A stretch of DNA of 64,000 bases, taken from the NCBI GenBank assembly GCA_016214125.1, contig JACRPC010000048.1:1-64000 (forward strand), given 5' to 3'. Made by a program: the position numbers and the translations under genes. Within the stretch, counting starts at the first letter, position 1; every line of letters starts with the position of its first letter. This DNA comes from Rhodospirillales bacterium. Its GTDB lineage: Bacteria; Pseudomonadota; Alphaproteobacteria; Rhodospirillales; WMHbin7. Of this stretch, positions 1-8,827 are shown piece by piece. A model generated the notes under the pieces. It saw only the letters and a list, made by a program, of their open reading frames with translations, did not search any database and had not been told where the DNA came from.

Positions 1-65
1 AGAGAGTTGCGATCGCCAACAACCGCCTCCAATCGACGGCGGTCCAAGGCGGAAACATTCACCAT
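1..65 (-). mobile_element. IS630-type transposase, N-terminal fragment (runs off the window)
   Basis: Only the first 21 codons are inside the window, read leftward from an ATG at 63-65; an in-frame ATG at 78-80 is an alternative start. The peptide contains RLEAVVGDRNS, which resembles the N-terminal helix-turn-helix segment I remember for IS630-family transposases (typically RLEAVVADRNSP). From this I infer a transposase gene whose body lies left of the window. The terminal inverted repeat was not identified. It could also be another helix-turn-helix protein. Confidence 0.5.
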
Positions 66-136
66 GATACCTGTTCGCATCCGCCCAGATTCGCACGGAT
101 CAATCCCGTCGGGAATCCTATGAATGCGTCAGACCA

Positions 137-622
137 CTAGAGGGCGAGCGGTACTGCCATCTCGGAGGCGCGCAAGATCGTTTGCACCTCGCCAGCGTGC
201 TCCAGGAAGAGCGGCGCATAGCGCATGTCGACCTCCCGCACATGATGGGCAAGCCAATCGCTCAAATAATGGATAACGCTATCGCCAAAGGCGCCGCCCT
301 TGACCTTCTCCAGGCCGGGCAAGACATTTTCCTGCCATTTGGCGAAATCGCGATGCTCCACCAGATGCGCATCCAGCCCGTCGAAACCGAGCGCCGTCAT
401 CAAGCGCTCTTCGCGGGCAAAATGAAGATTGGCGTAGCGGCCAAGGAAATCGGCGATCGATTGGATGCGATTGTTCTCGAGCGACAACATCAGCTCGTTT
501 TCCAACAGGCCGATGGCGATCAGCAGCATCTGATGATCATGGTCGAGCCGATCGACCCCAACGCTCAACGACGGAGTCCATTCGATCGTCCGCATGCCCT
601 GCGGCTTGGAGATGATGGTCAT
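137..622 (-). CDS. Bacteriohemerythrin-like O2-binding protein
   Basis: A 161-residue hemerythrin-domain protein, slightly longer than the usual 130-150. The iron-ligand pattern of the family is visible: LDHDHQ near residue 26-31, HFAREE near 67-72, HLVEHRDF near 86-93 and WLAHHVREVD near 124-133. Such proteins hold a non-heme di-iron centre that binds O2 and serve in oxygen sensing, storage or delivery in microaerobic bacteria. The ATG at 620-622 has a GGAGGG ribosome-binding site 9 bases upstream. It lies downstream of the sulfur operon on the same strand, separated by about 260 bases with a possible terminator, so it is probably a separate unit. Confidence 0.85.
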   Translation of the reverse strand: MTIISKPQGMRTIEWTPSLSVGVDRLDHDHQMLLIAIGLLENELMLSLENNRIQSIADFLGRYANLHFAREERLMTALGFDGLDAHLVEHRDFAKWQENVLPGLEKVKGGAFGDSVIHYLSDWLAHHVREVDMRYAPLFLEHAGEVQTILRASEMAVPLAL

Positions 623-667
623 GGGTTAGCCCTCCACAAGCTAAACTCCCCACCCCTTCCCGGCACG

Positions 668-687
668 AAAACGCCTTCCCCAAGGCG
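668..687 (-). terminator. Probable rho-independent terminator after hdrB
   Basis: On the minus strand CGCCTT, a GGGG loop and AAGGCG form a perfect 6-bp stem (672-687) followed by TTTT (668-671). It lies about 200 bases beyond the stop of hdrB and 46 bases before the hemerythrin start, so it would end the sat-to-hdrB transcript. The remaining 623-882 interval shows no gene. The T-run is short, so this may be only partly effective. Confidence 0.4.
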
Positions 688-882
688 CGTTCGAGAAAGC
701 TAACACCGAATTCCCGATGACCTGAAGAAAAATGCGGTTACGGTGATTACGGATTGCAATCAACGGATTAGAGCCGTTACCTAATAATTTGAATTGCCAG
801 TCAGGCGCTTAACGGCCTTATCCACAGGGCTGGCCCGGTTACAGGCCAAGGCGCGGAATTCGTTTTCGGGCCGGACGGGCGA

Positions 883-1776
883 TCAACGACCGGCCAGGGC
901 CGGCGCCTTGATGATGTTCATCCCCAAAGCGGCGTCCTTGATGGGGTCAAGACCGAAGGCCACCGCCATAAGCTGGCTGTAGAAGACCACCGGAATGGCG
1001 AAATCGGTGCCGAACTTCTGATTGATCATCGGCTGGTACATTTCGACATTGGTCTGGCAGAGCGGACAAGGTGTCGAGATCACGTCGGCGCCGGCGGCCT
1101 TCGCCTCCTCCAGGATCTCCTTGATGAGGTGAAGAGTCTTGTCGGGGCTCATGACCGAGATCGAGCCGCCGCAGCAAGCGGTCTTGCGTTTGAAGGGCAC
1201 CGCTTCGGCGCCGCAGGCGCGGCTGAAATTGTCGAGGAAGCTTGGATCGTCATAACGGTCGAAATGGTTGCCCCGCTCGGTGTCGGCGAAGGGCCGCACG
1301 GTCTGGCAGCCGACATAGCCGGCCACCTTGAGGCCGGCAAGCGGCTTGGTCACCTTGGCCTTGATCGCCTCGAGCCCGACGTCGGTGGCCAGCATCTCGC
1401 AGACATGGCGGACATGCAGGCTGCCGTCATAGGATTTTCCGACCGCCCCCAGCGCCTCGTTCAAATCGGCCTTGAGACCGGCGTCGGCCCGAAGCGATTC
1501 GTTGACGTAATGGGTGTTGAGATAGCAGGCGGCGCAGGGCGTGATGACATCTTCCGGCCCCTGGGCCCGCGCGTTGGCGAGATTGCGGGCCGACAGCGCG
1601 GCGTTGGCGAGATGGCCGCCCTCGATATGACCGACCGAGGCGCCGCAGCAATTCCAATCCTCGATGTCGCGCAGTTCGACGCCCAGGACGGGCAGGATGG
1701 CGCGCAGCGAGCGATCCAAATGCAAGGCCGAGGCCTGCGAGCTGCAACCCGGATAGTAGGTGAGCGTGCGGGTCAT
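883..1776 (-). CDS. hdrB: Heterodisulfide reductase subunit B-like protein of the Qmo-type complex
   Basis: A 297-residue HdrB-family protein. It carries two cysteine-rich CCG domains: YYPGCSSQ near residue 7 with WNCCGA near 41-46 and TPCAACY near 79-85, then YVGCQT near 154, TACCGG near 198 and STPCPLCQ near 234. In the family these bind non-cubane [4Fe-4S] clusters that exchange electrons with disulfide, sulfur or quinone partners. It is the last gene of sat-qmoA-qmoB-hdrC-hdrB, three bases after hdrC. With hdrC it takes the place of the membrane QmoC subunit. The natural electron acceptor cannot be read from the sequence. Confidence 0.88.
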   Translation of the reverse strand: MTRTLTYYPGCSSQASALHLDRSLRAILPVLGVELRDIEDWNCCGASVGHIEGGHLANAALSARNLANARAQGPEDVITPCAACYLNTHYVNESLRADAGLKADLNEALGAVGKSYDGSLHVRHVCEMLATDVGLEAIKAKVTKPLAGLKVAGYVGCQTVRPFADTERGNHFDRYDDPSFLDNFSRACGAEAVPFKRKTACCGGSISVMSPDKTLHLIKEILEEAKAAGADVISTPCPLCQTNVEMYQPMINQKFGTDFAIPVVFYSQLMAVAFGLDPIKDAALGMNIIKAPALAGR

Positions 1777-1779
1777 GAC

Positions 1780-2388
1780 CTAGCCTTCCTTCCCGTGCCG
1801 GGCCTGGATTTCGGCCGCCTTGGCGACGATCGCCTTCAATTCCCCCACGCCCTTCACCTTGTGCGGCATGCCCAGATGCATGCGCTTGGTCTTGACCATG
1901 GCCAGCGCGATCGCCTGATTGGCCATGCCCTTCTTGATCCCCTCGCCCAGACCGGACGAGAAATAATAGCGCGCCGTCACCAGCCGCTCGTCGGTGCGGC
2001 CAAAGACGGTGGCACTCCACCAGAAGGCCTTGGCGAAACGGGCGTTGTCGGCCTTCTTGGCCTCGGCATAACCCTCTTCGATCGCCAGCGCCGACAGATC
2101 GTGCAGGATGTAGGTGATCGGCACCTGGCGCGGGCAACGAACGACGCAGTTGTAGCAGGACACGCAGTTCCAGATGGTGTTCGAGGTCAACACCGCCTCT
2201 TTCATGCCGGCACGGATCATCATGAACAGCTTGCGCGGTCCATGATCCATCTGGGTGCCGATCGGACAGGAGCCCGAACAGGCGCCGCACTGCATGCACA
2301 GTTTCAAGCGCTGGCCGCCATCGATGTGGTCGTAGACGTAGCGGGCGAAGGACAGGTCGTAGGTGCGGCTGGGGGTGGGCGCGGTCAT
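1780..2388 (-). CDS. hdrC: Heterodisulfide reductase subunit C-like iron-sulfur protein
   Basis: A 202-residue protein with two ferredoxin-type [4Fe-4S] motifs, CMQCGACSGSCP (near 30-41) and CVSCYNCVVRCP (near 75-86), as in HdrC. It should pass electrons between the flavin subunits QmoA/QmoB and the CCG subunit HdrB. It has no predicted membrane helices, unlike QmoC, which is an HdrC domain fused to a cytochrome-b-like HdrE domain. It is three bases from qmoB and three from hdrB, so it is clearly cotranscribed. Confidence 0.88.
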   Translation of the reverse strand: MTAPTPSRTYDLSFARYVYDHIDGGQRLKLCMQCGACSGSCPIGTQMDHGPRKLFMMIRAGMKEAVLTSNTIWNCVSCYNCVVRCPRQVPITYILHDLSALAIEEGYAEAKKADNARFAKAFWWSATVFGRTDERLVTARYYFSSGLGEGIKKGMANQAIALAMVKTKRMHLGMPHKVKGVGELKAIVAKAAEIQARHGKEG

Positions 2389-2391
2389 GGC

Positions 2392-4623
2392 TCAAAGCCC
2401 CTTGAACGGGTTGGGACCGATCGTGTCGAAGGTGGCGACCAGCTCGTCGATCACTTTGGGCAGGCGGGCGGAATCGGCGATCGAGGCCTCGACCATGGTC
2501 ACCCGCTCGGGTTCGAGCTGCATGCTCTTCAGGGTCTCGGCGATCTTGGACAGCCGCTCCTTGGCCATCGCGCTGCCCTTGACGAAATGGCATTGGTAAT
2601 CGTCGCCCGGCTTGCAGCCCATCAGCACCACGCCATCATAGCCGCCCGAAAGGGCGTCGTTGATGAGCAGAAGGTTCATCGACCCCAAGCAGCGCACCGG
2701 CAGGATGCGCACGAAGGCCGAATACTGGTGCCGGGCGATGCCGGCCATGTCGAGCGCCGGATAGGCGTCGTTCTCGCAGGCGATGACCAGGATGCGCGGC
2801 TTCTCGTCGAACTCGTCGGGAATGTTGACCGCCTTGACCATGCTCGACAGCATGTCGACCGAGTAATTGTCGAAGGCGATGGTGCGCACCGGGCAGGCGC
2901 CCATGCAGGTGCCGCAGCGCCGGCAGCGGGTGGGGTTGACGACCGGATAATCCTGCTCGGTCTCGTCGATGGCGCCGAAGGGGCATTCGACCGTGCAGCG
3001 CCGGCATTTGGTGCAGGCGCTAAGCCCGATCTTGGGATAGCTGAGATCGCCGACCCTGGGATGGACCGAGGCCCCCTCGGCGGCGTTGGCGATCACCTGG
3101 ATCGCTTTCAGGACGGCGCCCCTGGCGTCGTCGGCGGTTTCGGCCATGTCCATCGGCCGGCGCACCGGGCCGCAGGCGTAGATGCCGGTGCGGCGCGTCT
3201 CGTAGGGGAAGCAGATGTAATGGGAATCGGCGAAACCGTCGGCCAACATCGGCAGATGCGGACCCTGGCGGTATTGCAGATTGAGGATTGGCCCACCCGT
3301 CGGCACGATCGGCGCCGGCTTGTAGGACTCATCGGCCGCCGGATAGGGATTGATGTCGGGATTCAAGAGTTCGGCGCCGTACTCCTGGGCGGGCGCGTCG
3401 ACATCGGTCGAGTTGGGCACCATGCCGGTCGCCAGCACCACCAGATCGAGCGGCCCCAGCGGCACCTCCTGACCCAGCAATTCGTCGGCGACGGTGACGG
3501 TGAGCCCGGCGCCGTTGGCAACCTTGTTCGCCTTGCCCTTCATGAAGATCACGCCGGCGTCCTGGGCGGCGCGATAGAATTCCTCGGCCTGACCCGGGGT
3601 GCGCATTTCCTCATAGACGATGTAGACCATCGTCTGGGGATCGGCCTTGGCAAGCTGGATCGCCTGCTTCAAGGAGACCGAACAGCAGACCGACGAGCAA
3701 TAAGGCAGATGGGCCGGATCGCGCGAGCCGGCGCATTGGATGAAGGCCACCGTCTTGGGCGCCTGGCCGTTCTTGGTCGTCACCTTGCCCGAGGCCAGCT
3801 TGATTTCCAGCTCGACATTGGTGATCACGTCCGGGCTGGCGCCATAGCCCAGATGGCCGAGCTTAGTGGCGTCATAGGGGCGCGAGCCGGTGGCAAGCAC
3901 GATGGCGCCCACCAGGTGGGTCGAGCCGTCGGAAAGCTCGATCTGGAACTTGCCCGGCATGCCCGCGGTCTTCGTGACGGTGGCGTTCCGCGCCACCCGG
4001 ATGGCCTTGTTGGCCTCGACCTTGGCGACGAGGGCCGGAAGGGGATTGTCCTGGGGCTCGCGGTAAGGCGGGTCCGAGGGCACGACTTTCGTCCAGCCCC
4101 GCGCCGACCCGCCCAGTTGGGCCGATTTCTCGACCAAGAGCACGTCATGGCCGGCCTTCACGGCCTCGTTGGCCGCCGTCAGGCCGGCATAGCCGCCTCC
4201 CACCACCAAGAGCGTGGTGGCGAATTCGCCCTCTTTCCAGGGCGTCGGTGCGTTCAACTTGGTGGCCTGGGTAAAGGCCATGCGCAGCATGTCCTCGGCC
4301 AGCATCTGAGTGTCCTCGTCGCCGGCCGGATGCGACCAGATCACCTGCTCGCGCAGATTGGCGCGAAGGACCTGGGCGTTGGGAAACTGGAAGCGATCGG
4401 TCATGACGCGGGGCGAACAGGCGCCGATCACCGGCAGGGTCACCGCACCCGCTTCCAGATCGGCCTTGATCAGGGCCACGCCCTCGTCGCCGCACAGGCA
4501 TGCATGGGTCTTGATGACGGGCAGCTTGAATTCGGCTTTCGCCACCTTTTCCAGGGCGGCGATGTCGAGCGCGTCGCCCAGGCCGCAGCCCTGGCAGAGA
4601 TAGGCGCCGGTTTTCTTGTCCAT
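2392..4623 (-). CDS. qmoB: QmoB/HdrA-like flavoprotein with ferredoxin and MvhD domains
   Basis: A 743-residue protein with the QmoB layout. Residues 10-120 hold a cysteine-containing N-terminal region (CQGCGLGD, HACLCGDEG). An FAD-binding Rossmann motif VVGGGYAGLTAANEA follows near 135, with a CAGSRD...CSSVCC segment near 305-325. Two ferredoxin motifs, CTKCRRCTVECP and CRRCGTCMGACP, lie near 545-595. The C-terminal MvhD-like domain (about 610-743) includes VRCLGSMN and VVLMGCKPGDDYQC. Length matches QmoB (about 750). QmoAB normally links APS reductase to the quinone pool. It follows qmoA by 14 bases. Confidence 0.88.
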   Translation of the reverse strand: MDKKTGAYLCQGCGLGDALDIAALEKVAKAEFKLPVIKTHACLCGDEGVALIKADLEAGAVTLPVIGACSPRVMTDRFQFPNAQVLRANLREQVIWSHPAGDEDTQMLAEDMLRMAFTQATKLNAPTPWKEGEFATTLLVVGGGYAGLTAANEAVKAGHDVLLVEKSAQLGGSARGWTKVVPSDPPYREPQDNPLPALVAKVEANKAIRVARNATVTKTAGMPGKFQIELSDGSTHLVGAIVLATGSRPYDATKLGHLGYGASPDVITNVELEIKLASGKVTTKNGQAPKTVAFIQCAGSRDPAHLPYCSSVCCSVSLKQAIQLAKADPQTMVYIVYEEMRTPGQAEEFYRAAQDAGVIFMKGKANKVANGAGLTVTVADELLGQEVPLGPLDLVVLATGMVPNSTDVDAPAQEYGAELLNPDINPYPAADESYKPAPIVPTGGPILNLQYRQGPHLPMLADGFADSHYICFPYETRRTGIYACGPVRRPMDMAETADDARGAVLKAIQVIANAAEGASVHPRVGDLSYPKIGLSACTKCRRCTVECPFGAIDETEQDYPVVNPTRCRRCGTCMGACPVRTIAFDNYSVDMLSSMVKAVNIPDEFDEKPRILVIACENDAYPALDMAGIARHQYSAFVRILPVRCLGSMNLLLINDALSGGYDGVVLMGCKPGDDYQCHFVKGSAMAKERLSKIAETLKSMQLEPERVTMVEASIADSARLPKVIDELVATFDTIGPNPFKGL

Positions 4624-4637
4624 GAACCCGCCCTCCC

Positions 4638-5882
4638 CTAGCGCCGCACGGCCTGGACGGCGCCCAGCGCCGCCGCGGTGGCGGATTGAACCGACATCGA
4701 GACATCCAAGGGACCGGTGGCAACGCCGGCACCGATCACCCCGCCTTCATGGCCGACGACGAAGCCGTAATCGTCCATCGCCGTCTCCATCGGCGGCTTG
4801 GCCGAGGGCTGCATGCCGGTGGCCAGCACCACCAGATCGTAGGGCTCGGCATAAACCTCGCGGGTCAGCGTGTTCTCGCCGCATACCACCGGGCGGCCGT
4901 CGGCGCCGGGCTCGATGCGGGCCGGCTTCGATTTCAACCAGCGCACTTGGCCGTCGGCCTTGAGCTTGCGGTAGAAGGCCTCGAGTTTGTCGTGGGCGCG
5001 GATGTCGATGTAGTAGATGTCGACTTGGGCATCCGGGTGCTGCTCGCGGACATAGAGGGCGTGCTTCATCGAGGCCAGGCAGCAGATGCGCGAGCAATAG
5101 GGCAGATGGTTGAGATCGCGCGAGCCGGCGCATTGGATGAGCGCCACCTTCTTGGCCGGCGTCCCATCGGAACGCCGGAGAATCTGGCCCTTGGTGGGGC
5201 CGTCATGGGCGGCCAGACGCTCCATCTCGACATTGGTGATGACGTCGGCAAGCGCGTCGTAGCGATAGGCGGTGAGATTGGTGGCCGGATAGGGCTGCCA
5301 GCCGGTGGCCCAGATCACCGCCCCCACCGAAAGGTCGAAATGCGTGGGTTGCTCGTCGAGATCGATGGCGCCCACCTTGCAGGCGGCCTTGATCGACTGA
5401 CCTTCGGGCGTCCCCGCCACCTCGGGCGCCAGCACATAGCGCATCGGAAAAGCCATGGCATGCGGCAGATAGGCCGCCTTCACCGTGCCCAGCCCGTAAT
5501 TGAAGGCATCGGCAACCTCGCTGGTCGCCACCTTGGCGCAATCGCCGCAGGCCGTGCAATTCGGTTTCACATAGCGCGGCCGGGTGACGATGGTGGCCTT
5601 GAAATTGCCGGGGCCGCCGGTGATCGCCGTCACCTCGCTCATGGTGAAAACCTTGAGGCGCGGATTGCGCTTGATGCGCTGGAAGTTGATTTCCAGCCCG
5701 CAGGTCGGATGGCACATCTTGGGAAAATAGCGGTTGAGCGCCGCCACCCGCCCGCCCAGGCTGGGGCCCTTCTCGATCAACACCACCTCGCAGCCGGTTT
5801 CGGCGGCTTCCAGCGCGGCCGAGATGCCGCCGATGCCACCGCCCACCACGAGCACGGTCTGGCTTTGGGGTTTGGGATTCAT
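4638..5882 (-). CDS. qmoA: QmoA/HdrA-like FAD iron-sulfur subunit
   Basis: A 414-residue protein, matching QmoA (about 410) rather than the longer methanogen HdrA. The FAD motif VVGGGIGGISAALEAAETG is at residues 12-30. Cysteine motifs MCHPTCG (near 56) and CTACGDC (near 108) and the CAGSRDLNHLPYCSRICC segment (near 249) are shared with QmoB. Family role: flavin-based electron transfer with APS reductase in dissimilatory sulfur metabolism. It starts 16 bases after the sat stop, consistent with one operon. No aprBA genes are visible within the window. Confidence 0.87.
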   Translation of the reverse strand: MNPKPQSQTVLVVGGGIGGISAALEAAETGCEVVLIEKGPSLGGRVAALNRYFPKMCHPTCGLEINFQRIKRNPRLKVFTMSEVTAITGGPGNFKATIVTRPRYVKPNCTACGDCAKVATSEVADAFNYGLGTVKAAYLPHAMAFPMRYVLAPEVAGTPEGQSIKAACKVGAIDLDEQPTHFDLSVGAVIWATGWQPYPATNLTAYRYDALADVITNVEMERLAAHDGPTKGQILRRSDGTPAKKVALIQCAGSRDLNHLPYCSRICCLASMKHALYVREQHPDAQVDIYYIDIRAHDKLEAFYRKLKADGQVRWLKSKPARIEPGADGRPVVCGENTLTREVYAEPYDLVVLATGMQPSAKPPMETAMDDYGFVVGHEGGVIGAGVATGPLDVSMSVQSATAAALGAVQAVRR

Positions 5883-5898
5883 CGGCGCGCTCCCTGGG

Positions 5899-7068
5899 TT
5901 AAAGGCTGGCGTAGTATTTGCGCAGGATTTCGACCACCTCGGGCCGGCTGAATTCGGGTGGAATCGGCTCGCCCTTCGACAGCATCTCGCGCTGCTTGGT
6001 GCCCGAGATGTTGATCTGCGATTCGGTGCCGTGCGGGCAGGTCTTGGCGGTCGCCATGCCGTAGCATTTTTTGCAGTAGAAGGTGACGTCGATCTTCAAG
6101 GGCTGGGTGACCAGCGCGCCCGGCCACAGCGTGTCGAAGATGTGCTGGGCGTCGAAGGGGCCGTAATAGCTGCCCACCCCGGCGTGATCGCGCCCGACGA
6201 TCAGATGCGAGCAGCCGAAATTCTGACGGATCAGCGCGTGCAGCAAGGCTTCGCGCGGGCCGGCGTAGCGCATTTCGATCGGATAGCCAGCCTGGATCAC
6301 CGTGCCCGGCACGAAATAACCGGCGATCATGGCGTCGATCGCCTCGGTGCGGACCTCAGCCGGGATGTCGCCTTCCTTGAGCTTGCCCAGAACCTGATGG
6401 ATGAAGACGCCGTCGGTGACTTCGACAGCGATCTTGACCAGATGCTCGTGGCTGCGGTGCATCGGGTTGCGGGTCTGGAAGGCGGCGACCCGCGACCAGC
6501 CCTTCTCGGCGAAGGCGGCGCGCGATTCGGCCGGGCGCAGATAGAGGCGCTTGTATTTGTCGGGATAGACGCCCTCGGAGAGCGCGCTCACCCGTCCGCC
6601 CAAATTGACCGCGCCCTGCTCCAGCACCTTGGCGACACCCGGATGCTTGGGGTCGGTGGTGCGGTAGACATGCTGACTTTCGAAGGCGCGGTCGATGGCG
6701 TATTTCTCGCTCACCTCCAAGGTCGCCATGATCGCTCCGGTCTCGCCATCGACCAGGGCCACTTCCTCGCCGACGCTGATCGAGCCCGCCAAGGCCTCGT
6801 CGGTCGAAAGTGTGATTGGAATCGGCCAGAAAATCCCGTTGGCCATTTTCATTTCGGCGCAGACGCCCTGCCAATCGGCCTTGCCCATGAAGCCGTCGAG
6901 CGGCGTGTAGGCCCCCATCGCCAGCATGATGACGTCCGAGGTCTCGCGGCTGGTCATCGGCACTTTTTTCAGGCCCTGGGCGCGTTTCAAGGCCGGACCG
7001 CGCTCGATCGACGGCAAGAGCAAAGGCTTGAGCGATCCGCCGCCATGCGGCGGCACCAACTTCGACAT
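5899..7068 (-). CDS. sat: Sulfate adenylyltransferase (ATP sulfurylase, Sat type)
   Basis: A 389-residue homo-oligomeric ATP sulfurylase. It interconverts ATP plus sulfate and APS plus pyrophosphate; in sulfur oxidisers it runs toward ATP. Visible motifs are [12 protein letters not shown] near residue 194 (the nucleotide-binding QxRNP/HxxH site), [12 protein letters not shown] near 278, and a C-terminal [16 protein letters not shown] segment like the zinc site of dissimilatory Sat. I chose the ATG at 7066-7068, with GGAG 8 bases upstream, because the further 46 upstream codons have no family similarity. It is first in the operon with qmoAB-hdrCB, which argues for dissimilatory rather than assimilatory use. 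Confidence 0.93.
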   Translation of the reverse strand: MSKLVPPHGGGSLKPLLLPSIERGPALKRAQGLKKVPMTSRETSDVIMLAMGAYTPLDGFMGKADWQGVCAEMKMANGIFWPIPITLSTDEALAGSISVGEEVALVDGETGAIMATLEVSEKYAIDRAFESQHVYRTTDPKHPGVAKVLEQGAVNLGGRVSALSEGVYPDKYKRLYLRPAESRAAFAEKGWSRVAAFQTRNPMHRSHEHLVKIAVEVTDGVFIHQVLGKLKEGDIPAEVRTEAIDAMIAGYFVPGTVIQAGYPIEMRYAGPREALLHALIRQNFGCSHLIVGRDHAGVGSYYGPFDAQHIFDTLWPGALVTQPLKIDVTFYCKKCYGMATAKTCPHGTESQINISGTKQREMLSKGEPIPPEFSRPEVVEILRKYYASL

Positions 7069-7082
7069 GGGCGTCACTCCCA

Positions 7083-7119
7083 GGGTTTTATAATATTCGG
7101 TCCTTATGATATAAAACCC
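7083..7119. promoter_or_regulatory. Perfect 10-bp inverted repeat in the sat leader
   Basis: GGGTTTTATA (7083-7092) and TATAAAACCC (7110-7119) form a perfect inverted repeat with a 17-base gap, 14 bases before the sat start codon. The arms are 27 bp apart centre to centre. It could be an operator for a dimeric regulator of the sulfur operon, or fold as an mRNA stem-loop close to the sat ribosome-binding site. A small GGCTT/AAGCC hairpin just upstream (about 7121-7134) may end the acyl-CoA dehydrogenase transcript. Function is inferred. Confidence 0.45.
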
Positions 7120-7168
7120 GGGCTTTGAAAAGCCTTTTGATTTAGAGGCTGGTAAAACAACAAAATTT

Positions 7169-8827
7169 CTATGTGATAAACGCCTTTTCCGGCAGGGAAT
7201 TGCCATCCGGCAGGCTCTCGACCCGCTCGGCCAGCAGCCGGGTTTCCGGCATCAGGAAGCCCCGCCAATAGAGCGCCGCCGCCTTCAGCCGTTCGGGATT
7301 GGGGGCGCGCTCGGCCTGAGCTTCCAGGCGGAACAGGGCGGCGCCAGCGGCCAGTATGCCGCACAGGCGCAGATAGCTGGCCGCTGCCAGCGAGGGATCG
7401 GTGCGGGCCAGGGTCGCCTTGGTTGCGCCCTCCCACTGGGCAAGCCCGAAGCCCAGCGAGTCGCGGCTCTCCGGCTTGGCCTTGGCGATCGCCATGCCGA
7501 TGTCGTCGCGGAAGGCGGTCAAACAGGCGCCATTGCCCTGGCGGACCAGCCTTCCGGCCATGTTCATAGCGTGGATGCCGTTGGCGCCTTCGTAAATGGC
7601 GGTGATGCGGGAATCGCGCAGGATCTGCTCGACCCGGTATTCCCGAAGATAGCCATAGCCGCCATGAATCTGCACCGCCAGATGGGCCGCCTCGATCGCC
7701 GCCTCGGAGGCGAAGGTCTTGCCGATCGGCGTCAGGAAATCGACCAGGGCCGGGCGCTGGCCGAGATCAAGCTCGACCGCCGTGCGATAAACCAAGGCCC
7801 GGCAGGCCAGGGCGAAGGCTGATTGTGCCATCAGCATCCGCCGGACATCGCCATGGCGGTTGATGAGGGCGGTGGCGCCGTCGCCTCCCCGTCCCTGCTT
7901 GCGCTCGGCCGCATAGGCCTGGGCGCGCTGGCGGGCGATCTCGGCATAGGCGACGCCCTGGATGCCGACATCGACCCTAAGCGCGTTCATCATGGTGAAC
8001 ATGCGCATCAGCCCCTCGCCGGGAGCGCCGACGATTTCGGCCTTGGCGCCGTCGAAAGCCATCTGGCAGGTGGGCGAACCGTGCAGGCCCATCTTGTCTT
8101 CGATGCGCACCACCGAAACGCGGTTGCGCGTGCCGTCGGGCAGGATCGAGGGACAAAGGAACAGGCCCAATCCCTTGGTGCCCAGTTCGGGCCCACCGGT
8201 GCGGGCCAGCACCAGATGGAGGATTCCGTCCACCAGATCGTGATCGCCGCCCGAAATGAAGATTTTGCCGCCCGAGATCGACCAGGAGCCATCCGCCTGC
8301 GGCTCGGCCTTGGTGCGGCAGAGCGCCAGATCGGAACCGGCCTGCGGCTCGGACAGGCACATGGTGGTCAGCCATTCGCCCGAGATCAGGCGGGGCAGCC
8401 ACAGCGTCTTCTGCTCCGCGCTGCCATGGGCGGCGATGGTGCGCAGCGTGCCCTGGATGAGCGCCAGCACCATGTGAAGCGCCGCACAGGACCCAGCCAG
8501 CATCTCGGACAGCGCCGAATAGACGATGACCGGCTGATTCTGGCCGCCGAACGCCTCGGGCGCCGTCAGGCCCGGCCAGCCGCCCGCACGGTATTTCGCA
8601 TAGACCGGCCGAAATCCGGGCGGCAGGCGAACCCGGCCGCCTTCCAGCTTGGCGCCGACGGCATCGGCGACGGGATCCAGCGGCGCCACCTCGGCCTCGA
8701 CGAAGCGCGCCGCCTCACCCAACATCTGGCGCACCAATTCGCCATCCCAGTCGGGCAGGCGATGCGCCTCGGCGCCAACCTCGATGGCGAACAGGATGTC
8801 GTCGAGCGGCGCGCGGTAATCGATCAT
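7169..8827 (-). CDS. Acyl-CoA dehydrogenase, long DmdC/FadE-like type
   Basis: A 552-residue acyl-CoA dehydrogenase, longer than the 380-residue classical enzymes and near the size of the DmdC group. It should oxidise an acyl-CoA to the 2,3-enoyl-CoA using FAD. Seen: [11 protein letters not shown] near residue 157 and [12 protein letters not shown] near 185 (FAD/substrate region), [17 protein letters not shown] near 400, and [16 protein letters not shown] near 418 (C-terminal family signature). It overlaps the feruloyl-CoA synthetase gene by 4 bases. This suggests it acts on the CoA thioester made there, for example a saturated phenylpropanoyl-CoA. The substrate is inferred from context only. 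Confidence 0.85.
   Translation of the reverse strand: MIDYRAPLDDILFAIEVGAEAHRLPDWDGELVRQMLGEAARFVEAEVAPLDPVADAVGAKLEGGRVRLPPGFRPVYAKYRAGGWPGLTAPEAFGGQNQPVIVYSALSEMLAGSCAALHMVLALIQGTLRTIAAHGSAEQKTLWLPRLISGEWLTTMCLSEPQAGSDLALCRTKAEPQADGSWSISGGKIFISGGDHDLVDGILHLVLARTGGPELGTKGLGLFLCPSILPDGTRNRVSVVRIEDKMGLHGSPTCQMAFDGAKAEIVGAPGEGLMRMFTMMNALRVDVGIQGVAYAEIARQRAQAYAAERKQGRGGDGATALINRHGDVRRMLMAQSAFALACRALVYRTAVELDLGQRPALVDFLTPIGKTFASEAAIEAAHLAVQIHGGYGYLREYRVEQILRDSRITAIYEGANGIHAMNMAGRLVRQGNGACLTAFRDDIGMAIAKAKPESRDSLGFGLAQWEGATKATLARTDPSLAAASYLRLCGILAAGAALFRLEAQAERAPNPERLKAAALYWRGFLMPETRLLAERVESLPDGNSLPEKAFIT

Noticed and set aside
1129-4641. A 1,170-codon open frame on the plus strand opposite the sulfur operon
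   Set aside because: It is antisense to qmoB, hdrC and hdrB, has low-complexity Gly/Asp/His composition and no domain; it arises from the high-GC codon bias of the real genes.
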